NCBI RefSeq assembly: GCF_016758115.1
Contig: NZ_WIVG01000019.1
Coordinates: 1-43,482 of the forward strand
DNA: 43,482 nt
Source: Lactococcus garvieae
GTDB lineage: Bacteria > Bacillota > Bacilli > Lactobacillales > Streptococcaceae
Direction: 5' to 3'
Shown: piece by piece, positions 31,899 to 40,533 of the stretch
How positions within the stretch are numbered: the stretch's first letter is position 1
Layout: every line of letters begins with the position of its first letter
The notes under the pieces: generated by a model
What the model saw: the letters and a program-made list of their open reading frames with translations, nothing else
Told to the model about the DNA's origin: nothing
Database searches by the model: none
Made by a program: the position numbers and the translations under genes

Positions 31899-32420
31899 AT
31901 GAAAAAATACATTGTTGTAGGCATGTTTTCGTTTTTACTTGGTGCTATAGTGGCTTTGGGCATATCAAATATTACTCAACCTCCTGCCACTCCTACAGCA
32001 AAGGAGGACACTGCGGCATCAGTTGCAAAAGAAAGCAGCTCTTCTAAACCTTCAGTGAGTTCAGAATCTCCTGCTCCCTCTACAAGCAGCAGTGAAAAAT
32101 CTATTTCAGAACTCTATAGACTTATTCCTCCCCAAACAACTTATAAAAATCTAGTTCTTGCTAAAGCAGCAGAAGCTGAAGCTTATATAGCAGCCCATGG
32201 CTATACTTTGACAAGCAAAGCAAATAAAAACTTAAATGAAAAATCGTTAATCAGTGAATCCTCAACAGAGCTACCGAATCCAATTGATGCTTATGGCAAA
32301 GAAACTTATCTTTATTTCTGGGCTACAGATGCCCAAGCAAAAGAGTTAGGAGCAGTTCGTTCGGATGGAAAAGTTGTCTTTTTCAAAGCAACAGATGCCT
32401 ACTTAAACAGTTTAAAATAG
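31899..32420 (+). CDS. Exported or membrane-anchored serine-rich protein
   Basis: 173 residues from MKKYIVV (AAAGGAGAAAATTTCAG ahead). The N terminus is a hydrophobic segment (IVVGMFSFLLGAIVALGISNI) without a lipobox cysteine, acting as signal or anchor. A low-complexity linker rich in Ser, Pro, Thr and Ala follows (about residues 25-65). The C-terminal 100 residues form a compact domain (KSISELYRLIPPQTTYKNLVLAKAAEAEAYIAAHGYTL; YLYFWATDAQAKELGAV). It should sit outside the cell, attached to the membrane. Function unknown. Confidence 0.65.
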   Translation: MKKYIVVGMFSFLLGAIVALGISNITQPPATPTAKEDTAASVAKESSSSKPSVSSESPAPSTSSSEKSISELYRLIPPQTTYKNLVLAKAAEAEAYIAAHGYTLTSKANKNLNEKSLISESSTELPNPIDAYGKETYLYFWATDAQAKELGAVRSDGKVVFFKATDAYLNSLK

Positions 32421-32456
32421 ATGATAATAAAAAACTGAGGCAAAATTTCTAGAAGA

Positions 32457-32506
32457 AAAAAACGCTTAAGCAGATTCACCATAATACTCTGATTAAGCGT
32501 TTTTTG
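32457..32506 (+). terminator. Intrinsic terminator
   Basis: AACGCTTAA (32461-32469) pairs with TTAAGCGTT (32493-32501), inner CAGA/TCTG, followed by T; the A run on the left lets it work for the converging gene also. Confidence 0.8.
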
Positions 32507-32568
32507 TTTGCCCGATTCGCCTGCAGTTTTATGTCAGGCTCTCTTTCTAGCTGGAAGATACGTTAGTC

Positions 32569-32967
32569 TTACATGGCCATCCAAACAGGTTCGAGACAGT
32601 TTCCATCAGGATCTTGTACTTCAAGACCGTACATGACATCTTCAGGAATACCATTATCCAGATGAATAGATTGTCCACCATTTTGGCTGGCACGTTCTCC
32701 AAATTCTTTGACAGCCTCCGCGCTAGGGAGTGTAAAGGCAGCCAGTGCACCACTCACATTTTTAGTATCAGCGATTGTCTTTTCTCCGATAAAAGTCTGA
32801 TAACGTTCGTGTGAAAGGAGCATGATGTAGAAATTTTCATCCCAGACCATGCAGCTCACAAGCTCATCAGAAAAATCAGGATTCTTTTTAAAACCAAGTT
32901 TTTCATAAAAAGACGTTGATACTTTAATATCTGTCACGGGAAAGTTTACGAAGACCATTGTTGCCAT
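32569..32967 (-). CDS. VOC-superfamily (glyoxalase-like) protein
   Basis: 132 residues. It begins MATMVFVNFPVTDIKVSTSFYEKLGFKKNPDF and ends VMYGLEVQDPDGNCLEPVWM, the paired beta-alpha-beta modules of the vicinal oxygen chelate fold. Members include lactoylglutathione lyases, extradiol dioxygenases and bleomycin-binding proteins. The substrate is not evident. AGGAGAATTAGT precedes the ATG. Single gene, converging with the 31899 gene. Confidence 0.85.
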   Translation of the reverse strand: MATMVFVNFPVTDIKVSTSFYEKLGFKKNPDFSDELVSCMVWDENFYIMLLSHERYQTFIGEKTIADTKNVSGALAAFTLPSAEAVKEFGERASQNGGQSIHLDNGIPEDVMYGLEVQDPDGNCLEPVWMAM

Positions 32968-33171
32968 ACTAATTCTCCTTATAGTGTTTTTTCACGTCAA
33001 GCATTTCTTGACCTTAGGCTAATTGTAGCATAAATGAGGCTTATTCTATTGGAAAATGCTTTCAAAAAAATAAGACGAAAAGATTGTAAAATAGAAAGTT
33101 GAGGAGTCCTGATGTTTTTGCTGATTTTATCATGATATGGGTAAGTAGAGGAGAAAAGCAGAGAGAAATGT

Positions 33172-33573
33172 TATAATAAGAAGTGTTGTAACCTTGCTTC
33201 TAAATGTAGAAATGAGGATTCATATTTATCTTCCTTGCTTCTAAAAAAGCTCACAGTCCTTACGGTTTATCTTATGTGTTTAAAATCGTGTACAGAAGTT
33301 TTAGGAGAAGAACAGTATACTTGAACATATACTTGGATTCTTGCGCTTTTGCCCTCTGTTGATAGAGAGGACGTGCGTAGGGATTTTAAGTAAAAAATGG
33401 TTCTTTAAGTATAGAGCCATGTGACAAAAAGTATGCAAAATAATCCATGAGTGAATTTAAAGGATAATGATTTGGCTTTCTGAACATATGATTGAAGGCT
33501 AACCAAAAATGAAAGAAAAGGGAGGAAAGTAAAGGAAAACAAAAAGTCAAAAAGGATGTGATAATCCTTTTTT
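33172..33573 (+). ncRNA. Candidate non-coding RNA or corA leader, about 390 nt
   Basis: An extended -10 (TGTTATAAT, hexamer 33172-33177) predicts a start near 33184. An intrinsic terminator AAAAGGAT...ATCCTTTT (about 33550-33573) with T6 closes the unit. Between them no gene with a ribosome site is visible. Hairpins include GTATACTTGAACATATAC, CTCT/AGAG near 33355, and GGTTCT/AGAGCC near 33400. It may be a small RNA such as 6S, or a regulatory leader ahead of corA. I could not match a class by eye. From 32968 to 33171 only the upstream region of the VOC gene is present. Confidence 0.45.
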
Positions 33574-33622
33574 GTCACTGGATTTATAAGGGTTGGACTT
33601 GTTTTCTCTTTAAAATATAATT

Positions 33623-34540
33623 ATGATTAAAAATTACGAATTGTCAGCTGATCAGCGACTAGTCTCTACGGCAGAGATGAGAAATTTTACATATGTACTT
33701 AATCCGACACGTGAAGAAATTGGGAGTGTCTCGGAGTATTTTCAACTGCCTTTTGACTACCTTAGCGGCATTCTTGATGATTATGAAAATGCCCGCTTTG
33801 AAACGGATGATATTGATAATAATCTAATTCTTCTCCAATATCCAGCTTCATCAAGTTATGGCGAGGTAGGTACTTTTCCTTATTCATTGATTTGGACGAA
33901 AAATGAGGCTGTTATCCTTGCCTTAAATCATGATATAAAAGGAGAGCAAATTTTTGGTCGAGAATACAGTACAAGTCGCTATAAGCACGAAATTATTTAT
34001 CAGGTGATGTACCAGATGACCCATGATTTCCATGTTTATTTACGAGAGTTTCGTCTCCGTCGTCGTCGTCTTGAGGTAGGAATTAAAAATTCAACCAAAA
34101 ATGATCAAATTGTAGACATGATTGGTATTCAAGCCAGTCTAATCTATTTTGAAGATGCCTTAAATAATAACTTGGAAGTGTTAAAAAAATTCATTGACTA
34201 CCTGCGTGAAGAAGATGAAGATGGTTTTGCAGATAAGATTTACGATATTTACGTCGAAACGGATCAGGCTTATACAGAAACCCGTATCCAGCTTAAACTG
34301 CTTGAAAATTTGCGTGACTTATTCTCAAATATCGTGTCCAACAATCTTAATATCGTCATGAAAATCATGACTTCAGCAACTTTTGTTTTAGGTATTCCTG
34401 GTGTTGTTGTTGGTTTCTATGGCATGAACGTCCCTATACCTGGACAGGAGTTTGGTTGGATTATGTGGGCTATTCTAGGTCTAACTCTCATATTTTGTGG
34501 AATCGTTGTTTGGGCTTTACGCAAAAAGGATATGTTATGA
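33623..34540 (+). CDS. corA: CorA-family magnesium/divalent cation channel
   Basis: 305 residues. The C terminus has two membrane segments (MTSATFVLGIPGVVVGFYGMNV and FGWIMWAILGLTLIFCGIVVWAL) with the signature YGMN between them, then a basic tail ALRKKD. The N-terminal part is the soluble funnel, with long helices (about 150-250). It should let Mg2+ into the cell as a pentamer. The start is not certain. The best -10 (TATAAT 33616-33621, -35-like TTGGAC 33594-33599) ends one base before this ATG, so either the true start is further in (for example ATG 33677) or another -10 gives a leaderless message. Confidence 0.9.
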   Translation: MIKNYELSADQRLVSTAEMRNFTYVLNPTREEIGSVSEYFQLPFDYLSGILDDYENARFETDDIDNNLILLQYPASSSYGEVGTFPYSLIWTKNEAVILALNHDIKGEQIFGREYSTSRYKHEIIYQVMYQMTHDFHVYLREFRLRRRRLEVGIKNSTKNDQIVDMIGIQASLIYFEDALNNNLEVLKKFIDYLREEDEDGFADKIYDIYVETDQAYTETRIQLKLLENLRDLFSNIVSNNLNIVMKIMTSATFVLGIPGVVVGFYGMNVPIPGQEFGWIMWAILGLTLIFCGIVVWALRKKDML

Positions 34541-34939
34541 TAGCTGCTTTCAAAGTGTTTGGAGTTAATGGAAATTAAGCACTTGTTAAAGCTATTTTTT
34601 AATGAGTTACATCTGAAAGTGCAGTTGAAAACGTAACTTAAGATAGAAGTTGAGTGAAAGCTTTCAGGTAAGAATTGAGGGAAGTGTATGGTCCATCCCA
34701 GTCTGAAGACTGTTTTTTGGTCAAGCAAATAAGTAAAGATAGCTATAATACAGCCAATAAAATGGAGTGAAAGAAAGTTTCTTTAAGCAGCTAATCATAA
34801 GAAGGGGGATGAAATTCGGGGCCTTTGGTGACGTTAGCTTATTTTAAAAAATAAAAACTTGTTTACATTCTTGAGTGAGTAATTATCTTTATCATATTCT
34901 GTTTTTTACACTAAAGTTTTAATAAGGAAAGAATTATTT
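34541..34939 (+). other. Gene-free region between corA and the DUF2156 gene
   Basis: It has a terminator CAGTC-TGAA-GACTG plus T6 (34699-34718). A -10-like TATAAT follows at 34744-34749, and then a stretch closed by GCTAA (about 34790)/TTAGC (about 34837) that ends in T-rich sequence. This could be a short RNA of about 100 bases or part of the next leader. AAGGAAAG serves the 34940 gene. Confidence 0.35.
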
Positions 34940-36631
34940 ATGTATAGACTACGTATTTTTGCACAGAATTTAGCTATCTTCTTGTCTCTGATGATTGATA
35001 TTGGTGCTATTTCAGCCTTTTATCTTCACAGGTTTCCTGCCTTGAGAGAATATTTCCCTTCTTATCGTTTTATGCCTCATTATATTTTGGGCTTTGCCTT
35101 AGGCTTGTTGGGACTTCTTGTTTCTTTTAACCTTTATAGACGTGTAAGATCTGCTTGGATGATTACCATCATTGTCCAACTTATTATTTTACGGTTGAAT
35201 TTTATATCCACCCAAAACTTTTTTAGTATCGGCTCTATTATTTCGCTAACAATCTTGCTTATTCTCGGGCTGACTCATCGGGATTTTAGTCGAACAATTG
35301 ATCATAATTATGCTAGAAAAGCGGTATTTTTAGGATTTATTCCACTTGTACTGGCCTTATTCAATACCCTGTTAAGTTTAAGCTTCTTAAGACGAGATTA
35401 TTTGGGGAATACAGATGTTTACTTGATTTTTAAGCAATCCTTGCATTTTCTCTTAACCATGGATGTAAAGCAGGCACACTTTAACTCCCATGTGCATGGC
35501 TTCTACCTCGTTGGCTTGATTATTGTTACTTGGATTTGCGTTGTTTTGGCACTGTATTATCTCTTGAAGCCACTGGTTTACTACCCTATTTTAAGTGGGC
35601 GTGAAAAAGAAAAAGCAATTGCACTGGTTGAGAGATATGGGCAGAATCCTATGGCTTACATGACCATCGATGGTCAAAAATCATATTTCTTTAGTGTAAC
35701 AGTTGAAGGAATGTTGGCTTACACAGTGGTAAATAATGTTCTGGTAGGCTGTGGTGACATTGTCTGTGCTCCGAAAGATGCCGTGCGTTTTATGGGAGAA
35801 CTGGTTCATTTTTCACGTCGTAACGGCTGGAAAATTCTTTTTATGGATATTACGGAAACGATGCGTTCTGCTTATGAGTCGTATGGTTTTTCCATGATTA
35901 AGATAGGTGAGGATGCCTGCTTACGTTTAGAAGACTTTGAGCTTAAAGGAAAGAAAACAGCGAAAGTCAGGGCCAATATCAATCATGCGCGTCGTCTAGG
36001 AATCACAGTGAGTGAATACAAGCCCAATGAAAAACGCGATGTAAAGATAGAGGAGGAACTTCGACAAGTTTCGGAGGAATGGTTTGGCTCAAAAGGACCT
36101 GAATTAGGCTTTATGCTTGGTGGCTTGGCTTTGGAAAGTCCTTTAGGGCGGCGGTATTTTTATAGCAGAGATGCTTCTGGAAAAATGCTGGCTTTTGTGA
36201 TTTTTGTTCCCTATGCTGAGGGCGAAGAAACAGGGTATATGGCAGATGTTACGCGCCGACGTACACATGTTCCGAACGGTTCAATGGAACTGTGCCTACT
36301 CCAAGCTTTTGAAACGATGCGGGAGGAAGGTGTGACTTGGGGAAATCTTGGACTGTGTCCTCTTGCTAATATTGAAGACAAAGAAGACAGCAGTAAAGTG
36401 ACTACCCAACTTTTCCAGTTTATATATGAGAATATGAACGGTGTTTATGGCTTCAAAGGCCTTTATCAAGCCAAGAAAAAATGGAATCCAAGTGATTGGC
36501 AGACACGTTATATTGCATATGCTCCTAAACCTTTTGGCTTTAGCTATGCCTACGCTATGCTCAAAGCTCAAAACCTTAAAGAGATTAACAAATTAATTAT
36601 TGATAAATTAAAAAGTAAGATTGAAAAATAA
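34940..36631 (+). CDS. Membrane protein with C-terminal DUF2156 / MprF-like aminoacyltransferase domain
   Basis: 563 residues. The first 215 hold about six membrane segments (LSLMIDIGAISAFYL; YILGFALGLLGLLVSF; WMITIIVQLIILRL; SIISLTILLILGL; FLGFIPLVLALFN; GFYLVGLIIVTWICVVLALYYLL). The C-terminal 330 residues form two GNAT-like halves (AYMTIDGQKSYFFS, GWKILFMDIT, TAKVRANINHARRLGI, WFGSKGPELGFMLGGL, YKFGLYQAKKKWNP-like GFKGLYQAKKKWNPSDW), the domain that moves an aminoacyl group from tRNA onto phosphatidylglycerol. It is shorter than full MprF, which has an N-terminal flippase of 14 segments. Likely role: lysyl- or alanyl-phosphatidylglycerol synthesis and resistance to cationic peptides. Confidence 0.75.
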   Translation: MYRLRIFAQNLAIFLSLMIDIGAISAFYLHRFPALREYFPSYRFMPHYILGFALGLLGLLVSFNLYRRVRSAWMITIIVQLIILRLNFISTQNFFSIGSIISLTILLILGLTHRDFSRTIDHNYARKAVFLGFIPLVLALFNTLLSLSFLRRDYLGNTDVYLIFKQSLHFLLTMDVKQAHFNSHVHGFYLVGLIIVTWICVVLALYYLLKPLVYYPILSGREKEKAIALVERYGQNPMAYMTIDGQKSYFFSVTVEGMLAYTVVNNVLVGCGDIVCAPKDAVRFMGELVHFSRRNGWKILFMDITETMRSAYESYGFSMIKIGEDACLRLEDFELKGKKTAKVRANINHARRLGITVSEYKPNEKRDVKIEEELRQVSEEWFGSKGPELGFMLGGLALESPLGRRYFYSRDASGKMLAFVIFVPYAEGEETGYMADVTRRRTHVPNGSMELCLLQAFETMREEGVTWGNLGLCPLANIEDKEDSSKVTTQLFQFIYENMNGVYGFKGLYQAKKKWNPSDWQTRYIAYAPKPFGFSYAYAMLKAQNLKEINKLIIDKLKSKIEK

Positions 36632-36662
36632 AAAACAATGCCAATTTTTGCATTGCTTTTTC
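36632..36662. terminator. Terminator between the DUF2156 gene and usp
   Basis: CAATGC (36636-36641)/GCATTG (36650-36655) with A-rich and T-rich flanks, usable in both directions. Confidence 0.7.
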
Positions 36663-36703
36663 ATTTGGGTAATTTTTCCAGCAGAAAGGCTAAACCGTGG
36701 GAC

Positions 36704-37141
36704 TTATTTACGTACAACGAGCGTGTCACATGGGGCATTTTTAATGATGTAATCTGCAACAGAACCAATAAAGATGCGTTCGATATAGCTTAAACCAGTA
36801 GCTCCCAGAACAATGAGGTCAATATTTTCTTCTTTTGGAAGAGTCTGTCCCAGCATCACTTTTGGTGAGCCAAATTCTACACGCGTTGATACAGTTTTTA
36901 CACCAGCATTTTTTGCTTCAGTTGCAAAATCGTTAATGAGGTTTTCAGCCCCTTTGTGTGTATCGTCAGCAACAACAGAATCATAGGCAGAAATGGATTG
37001 GAAGGCACGCAAATCGATGACATTGGCAATCACTAATTCAGCATCATTGCGAAGAGCGGTAGCAACAGCCTTGTCAAAGGCTTTTGTTGATTCTACAGAA
37101 CCGTCAAGGCCAACAAGGATTTTTTTGTAATTATCAAGCAT
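36704..37141 (-). CDS. Universal stress protein UspA family
   Basis: 145 residues. It begins YKKILVGLDGSVESTKAFDKAV and ends LIVLGATGLSYIERIFIGSVADYIIKNAPCDTLVV, the ATP-binding pattern Gx2Gx9G(S/T) of the ATP-binding Usp class. Such proteins help survival under starvation and other stress; the biochemical role is unclear. AAAAGGAGTTTCACT precedes the ATG. It stands alone, divergent from dinG. Confidence 0.92.
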   Translation of the reverse strand: MLDNYKKILVGLDGSVESTKAFDKAVATALRNDAELVIANVIDLRAFQSISAYDSVVADDTHKGAENLINDFATEAKNAGVKTVSTRVEFGSPKVMLGQTLPKEENIDLIVLGATGLSYIERIFIGSVADYIIKNAPCDTLVVRK

Positions 37142-37512
37142 AGTGAAACTCCTTTTCGTTTTTGTTACTATACTCTAATTTTACTCTAATTTGTGTTATT
37201 TGTAAAAGAAAAACTATTTTTGATCCTTTGACATAAGATTAGGATTTTCAAATGTTGTAAAGTTTAAACGTCTAAAGTACAGTTTTATGAACATATGCCA
37301 AAACTTTGCAGCTGGAAAACTTTTCTCTCTGACAGATATAAACGGTTGACCAGATACTCTATAAGTTTTTTGAATGTCTTTCCAGTTTAAAAGTTCGGAG
37401 AGTCTCCGTATATTTTGGTATATTCTTACTAAAAAGCAGCTTTTTCACTTTTTTGCTATAATTATTAAGATGTATTTTAGCTGTTTAAAAACAGGAAATG
37501 AAAGGTGAAAAA
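37142..37512. promoter_or_regulatory. Divergent usp/dinG control region
   Basis: On the right an extended -10 (TGCTATAAT, hexamer 37457-37462) serves dinG; the usp promoter lies in the AT-rich left part. In the middle is a CGGAG/CTCCG hairpin near 37395. No gene is seen. 'Lacto-usp' type RNAs are known near usp genes in lactic acid bacteria, but I could not match one here. Confidence 0.4.
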
Positions 37513-39867
37513 ATGACTCGATATGCTGTGGTAGATTTAGAAGCCACCGATGCGCACAGCTCGCAGAATAAAATTATCCAAATCGGTATTGCGTTGGTCG
37601 AGGACGGGGAGCTGGTAGATACTTATACGACCGATGTCAATCCACATGAGTCACTTTTGCCAAGAATTGTTGATCTTACAGGTCTTTCGGATCAGCGGCT
37701 GGCAAAAGCCCCTGACTTTTCAGATGTTGCAGAAGAAGTGCGTAAGAAGTTGGAGGGCTGTATTTTTGTTGCGCATAATGCACGTTTTGACTATTCCCTC
37801 TTAATGAAGAGTCTTTTCCCACTGGGACTTGATTTAGAAATGCCTCGTGTGGATACGGTTGAACTAGCGCGTGTATTGTTCCCTACTTTCGAAAAATATG
37901 GTATGGAAGCCTTAAGTGAGAAACTTGATTTGCAGCATGATCAGCCACACGCAGCCTTATCAGATGCTCTAGCAACAGCAGAACTGCTACTTAAAATGCA
38001 AGATAAGATACGACAGCTGCCACGTCCTGTTCTTGAGGAGATCATTCGCCATTCAGACAGTCTCCTTTACGAGACAAAGGAATTTTTAAAAGAACAACTT
38101 GAGTACACGCCTTTACAAGTGGAGAATCTTCGCCTCGTTCATAATATTGCAACACAGGTACAAAATATCACGCAGGAGAAGAAGCCATTTGCCTCCTCTT
38201 TTGCGAAAAATATCAGTTATCTAGGCCTTAAAGCTAGAAAAAGGCAAGAACAAATAGCCGAGAAAGTAAAAGAAGAACTCTCGCAAAGTGAACCCTCTTT
38301 CATAGAAGCGCCAACTGGTATAGGCAAGACATATGCTTATTTGCTTCCTTTGCTTGCAGAAGGGAGGGAAATTGTGGTTTCCACCCCGACAAAGGTATTG
38401 CAAAATCAGATGATTCATGGTGTTGCTCCACTTCTAAAAGAGAAGTTTGGTATAAATTTTGCCAAACTTTTGGGAACCCAAAACTATATTTCATTGGAAA
38501 AATTTTCTCATCTTCTCTTGTCAACTACAGAAGGAAAGAATTTTGAAATCTTCAAGATGAAAATCTTGGTTTGGCTAACAGAGACTCTGACGGGAGAACT
38601 GGATGAATTATCAAAAGTCATGACCAATGAAGACTACTTCTTGCAAGTTGCTCACGATGGTTATGTGAATAGTAAGCACTTACACTATGAGCAAGATTTT
38701 TGGCTCAAAGCGCAACAGAGAGCGGAGTTTTCTCAAGTTAAGGTTGTCAATCATGCTTATCTTATTGAGAGACTCGCCGACTATCCAGAAACATTCTTGA
38801 AAGAGCGTGTTTTGGTTGTTGATGAGGCTCAACAGCTCTTTACGATACTTGAAAAAGCGAATCAGAAAACGCTTAAAATTTCTGAACAGCTAGAAAAGGT
38901 AGATGTTGAAGCCTCACATCTGAGCAGGCGCCTTATGGAGAGTTTAACCTTTCAGCTTGCGAATAAAAAGTTAGATGCAGAGAAAATCGCCTTAGATGCT
39001 CAAGAACTTGGTTTAAACGAATTTGCTGATATTTTTGACGCACCTGAACGACACTTTATCTGGCGGGACGGCGATATTGTACACGCTTCAAATAGTGATT
39101 TTTACAACTTTGAAAAGTTAGTTCCGGAAAGGACAAAGTTATATTTGCTGGGAGCGACCTTGGCCTTGACTGAAGATAAGCCCATGTTCCCAGAACTTTT
39201 AGGCTTTAAAAACTATCGTTTCTTCAAGTTTGACAGTCGTCCAGCAGAGAATCAAGAGATTATCCTACTGACAGACGGTCCATTTATAAAAAATACAGGG
39301 GTAATAGCTTATGCTCACTATGTTGCAGATAAGATTTCTGAAGTCGCTGAACTTGGGACGCAAGTCGTCGTTCTTTTCACCTCAAAAATATCGCTAACCT
39401 TTGTTGCAGAGCAATTATCAGCTGAAGGATGGGAAGTTTTGGCCCAGGATGTCAATGGCAGCGCAGCTCAAATCAAGAAAAAGTTTGACAAGGGCGAAGG
39501 ACAAATTCTTCTGGGACTTTCTTCTTTTTGGGAGGGCGTTGACTTTGAAGAACAAGATAAGCTGGTCTTAATGATTCCTCGGCTTCCATTTGCTACTCCT
39601 GATGATATTCTCACGAAAAAGTATGCAAAAAGATTTGCTAATCCTTTTTATGACTTCAATGTTCCGATGGCTACTTTAAAACTTCAGCAAGCTTTGGGAC
39701 GTGTTAATCGCCGACAGGATCAATATTCCAGAGTTGTCATTATCGATAATCGGTTAGCAGGAAAATCTTATGCTAAAAGGATGCGTAAAAATTTAGCACA
39801 AACGGCACCAATAAAGAAAGTAAAAAACAGTGAGTTAGTCGGTGAACTTCTAGATTTTCTCCTGTAA
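37513..39867 (+). CDS. dinG: DinG-type helicase with N-terminal DnaQ-like exonuclease
   Basis: 784 residues from MTRYAVVDLEATD (ATG 37513, AAAGGTGA ahead; an in-frame ATG five codons earlier lies on that site). Residues 1-165: 3'-5' exonuclease with VVDLEATD (ExoI), HNARFDYSLL (ExoII) and HAALSDALATAELL (ExoIII). Residues about 250-780: superfamily 2 helicase with SFIEAPTGIGKTYAYLLPLL (Walker A), VLVVDEAQ (box II), FEEQDKLVLMIPRLPFATP and LQQALGRVNRRQDQ (motif VI). The iron-sulfur cysteines of E. coli DinG are not evident, as in other Firmicute DinG. Its job is unwinding and trimming DNA during repair. It begins the conserved dinG-tseB-aspB-asnS order. Confidence 0.93.
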   Translation: MTRYAVVDLEATDAHSSQNKIIQIGIALVEDGELVDTYTTDVNPHESLLPRIVDLTGLSDQRLAKAPDFSDVAEEVRKKLEGCIFVAHNARFDYSLLMKSLFPLGLDLEMPRVDTVELARVLFPTFEKYGMEALSEKLDLQHDQPHAALSDALATAELLLKMQDKIRQLPRPVLEEIIRHSDSLLYETKEFLKEQLEYTPLQVENLRLVHNIATQVQNITQEKKPFASSFAKNISYLGLKARKRQEQIAEKVKEELSQSEPSFIEAPTGIGKTYAYLLPLLAEGREIVVSTPTKVLQNQMIHGVAPLLKEKFGINFAKLLGTQNYISLEKFSHLLLSTTEGKNFEIFKMKILVWLTETLTGELDELSKVMTNEDYFLQVAHDGYVNSKHLHYEQDFWLKAQQRAEFSQVKVVNHAYLIERLADYPETFLKERVLVVDEAQQLFTILEKANQKTLKISEQLEKVDVEASHLSRRLMESLTFQLANKKLDAEKIALDAQELGLNEFADIFDAPERHFIWRDGDIVHASNSDFYNFEKLVPERTKLYLLGATLALTEDKPMFPELLGFKNYRFFKFDSRPAENQEIILLTDGPFIKNTGVIAYAHYVADKISEVAELGTQVVVLFTSKISLTFVAEQLSAEGWEVLAQDVNGSAAQIKKKFDKGEGQILLGLSSFWEGVDFEEQDKLVLMIPRLPFATPDDILTKKYAKRFANPFYDFNVPMATLKLQQALGRVNRRQDQYSRVVIIDNRLAGKSYAKRMRKNLAQTAPIKKVKNSELVGELLDFLL

Positions 39868-40046
39868 TGTTTTAATTTTCACTCCAAAGCTATGAACGAA
39901 ATTTTTAATGAAAATTTCTTATTTTAAAGATGTTTAAGCTAGTTTTCACAAGTTTTAAGGCGAAATGATGCAAGAGAATGTGTTTCGTTCTCATAAGCTT
40001 TTCGTGTCTGGTCTTTTGTGGCAAAGCAATTTCTTTGCTTTTTTGC

Positions 40047-40052
40047 TATAAT
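40047..40052 (+). promoter_or_regulatory. Extended -10 promoter of tseB-aspB
   Basis: TGCTATAAT, hexamer 40047-40052, 34 bases ahead of tseB. The rest of 39868-40086 holds nothing clear. Confidence 0.55.
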
Positions 40053-40086
40053 AAAATAGATTATCTAGAGGGGAGGAAGGCAAGCT

Positions 40087-40530
40087 ATGAGAAGAAAACG
40101 AATGTCTCTGCATTCCCAGATCATTATTGGTATTTTAACCGTAATTTTGGCGGGTTTTATTGCGTTAAGCCTCTTTATCTGGAGAGCTACAAGTCCTTAT
40201 AGTACAGCAAGACGTGCTGCGATTTCGATTGCAAAAGAGAAGACGGAGCTAAAAACGCCGACAGCCTTTGACTTAGCAACGACAGACAGTACAAACTATT
40301 CATTGCTTGGAAAAACTGAGCAAGGGCAAGAAATTGGTGTTTTGATTCCTAAAAATGGCGGGAACTTAACAGTGGTAGACCTGTCAGAGGGAGTGAAGGC
40401 AGATACATTTAAAGCTGATAATACAACTTCCATTGTCTTGGTCCTTTATAAGGATCAGCCAGTATGGCAGGTCAATAGTCATGAAGGTTTTAAACTTTAT
40501 GATTTCAAGACGGGTAAGGAGCTGTTGTAA
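40087..40530 (+). CDS. tseB: TseB-like cell-wall elongation regulator (YpmB/DUF5590)
   Basis: 147 residues. A basic N terminus and one membrane segment (IIIGILTVILAGFIALSLFIW), followed by an extracellular domain (TARRAAISIAKEKTELKTP; GTEQGQ-like GKTEQGQEIGVLIP; QPVWQVNSHEGFKLYDFKTGKELL) that matches the PepSY-like fold of YpmB/TseB. In B. subtilis TseB regulates class A penicillin-binding protein activity in elongation. AGGAAGG stands ahead of the ATG. It ends three bases before aspB. Confidence 0.8.
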   Translation: MRRKRMSLHSQIIIGILTVILAGFIALSLFIWRATSPYSTARRAAISIAKEKTELKTPTAFDLATTDSTNYSLLGKTEQGQEIGVLIPKNGGNLTVVDLSEGVKADTFKADNTTSIVLVLYKDQPVWQVNSHEGFKLYDFKTGKELL

Positions 40531-40533
40531 TCT

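Noticed and set aside
33172-33573. M-box magnesium riboswitch ahead of corA
   Set aside because: The conserved M-box start and core sequences were not recognisable, and a terminator plus separate promoter lie before corA.
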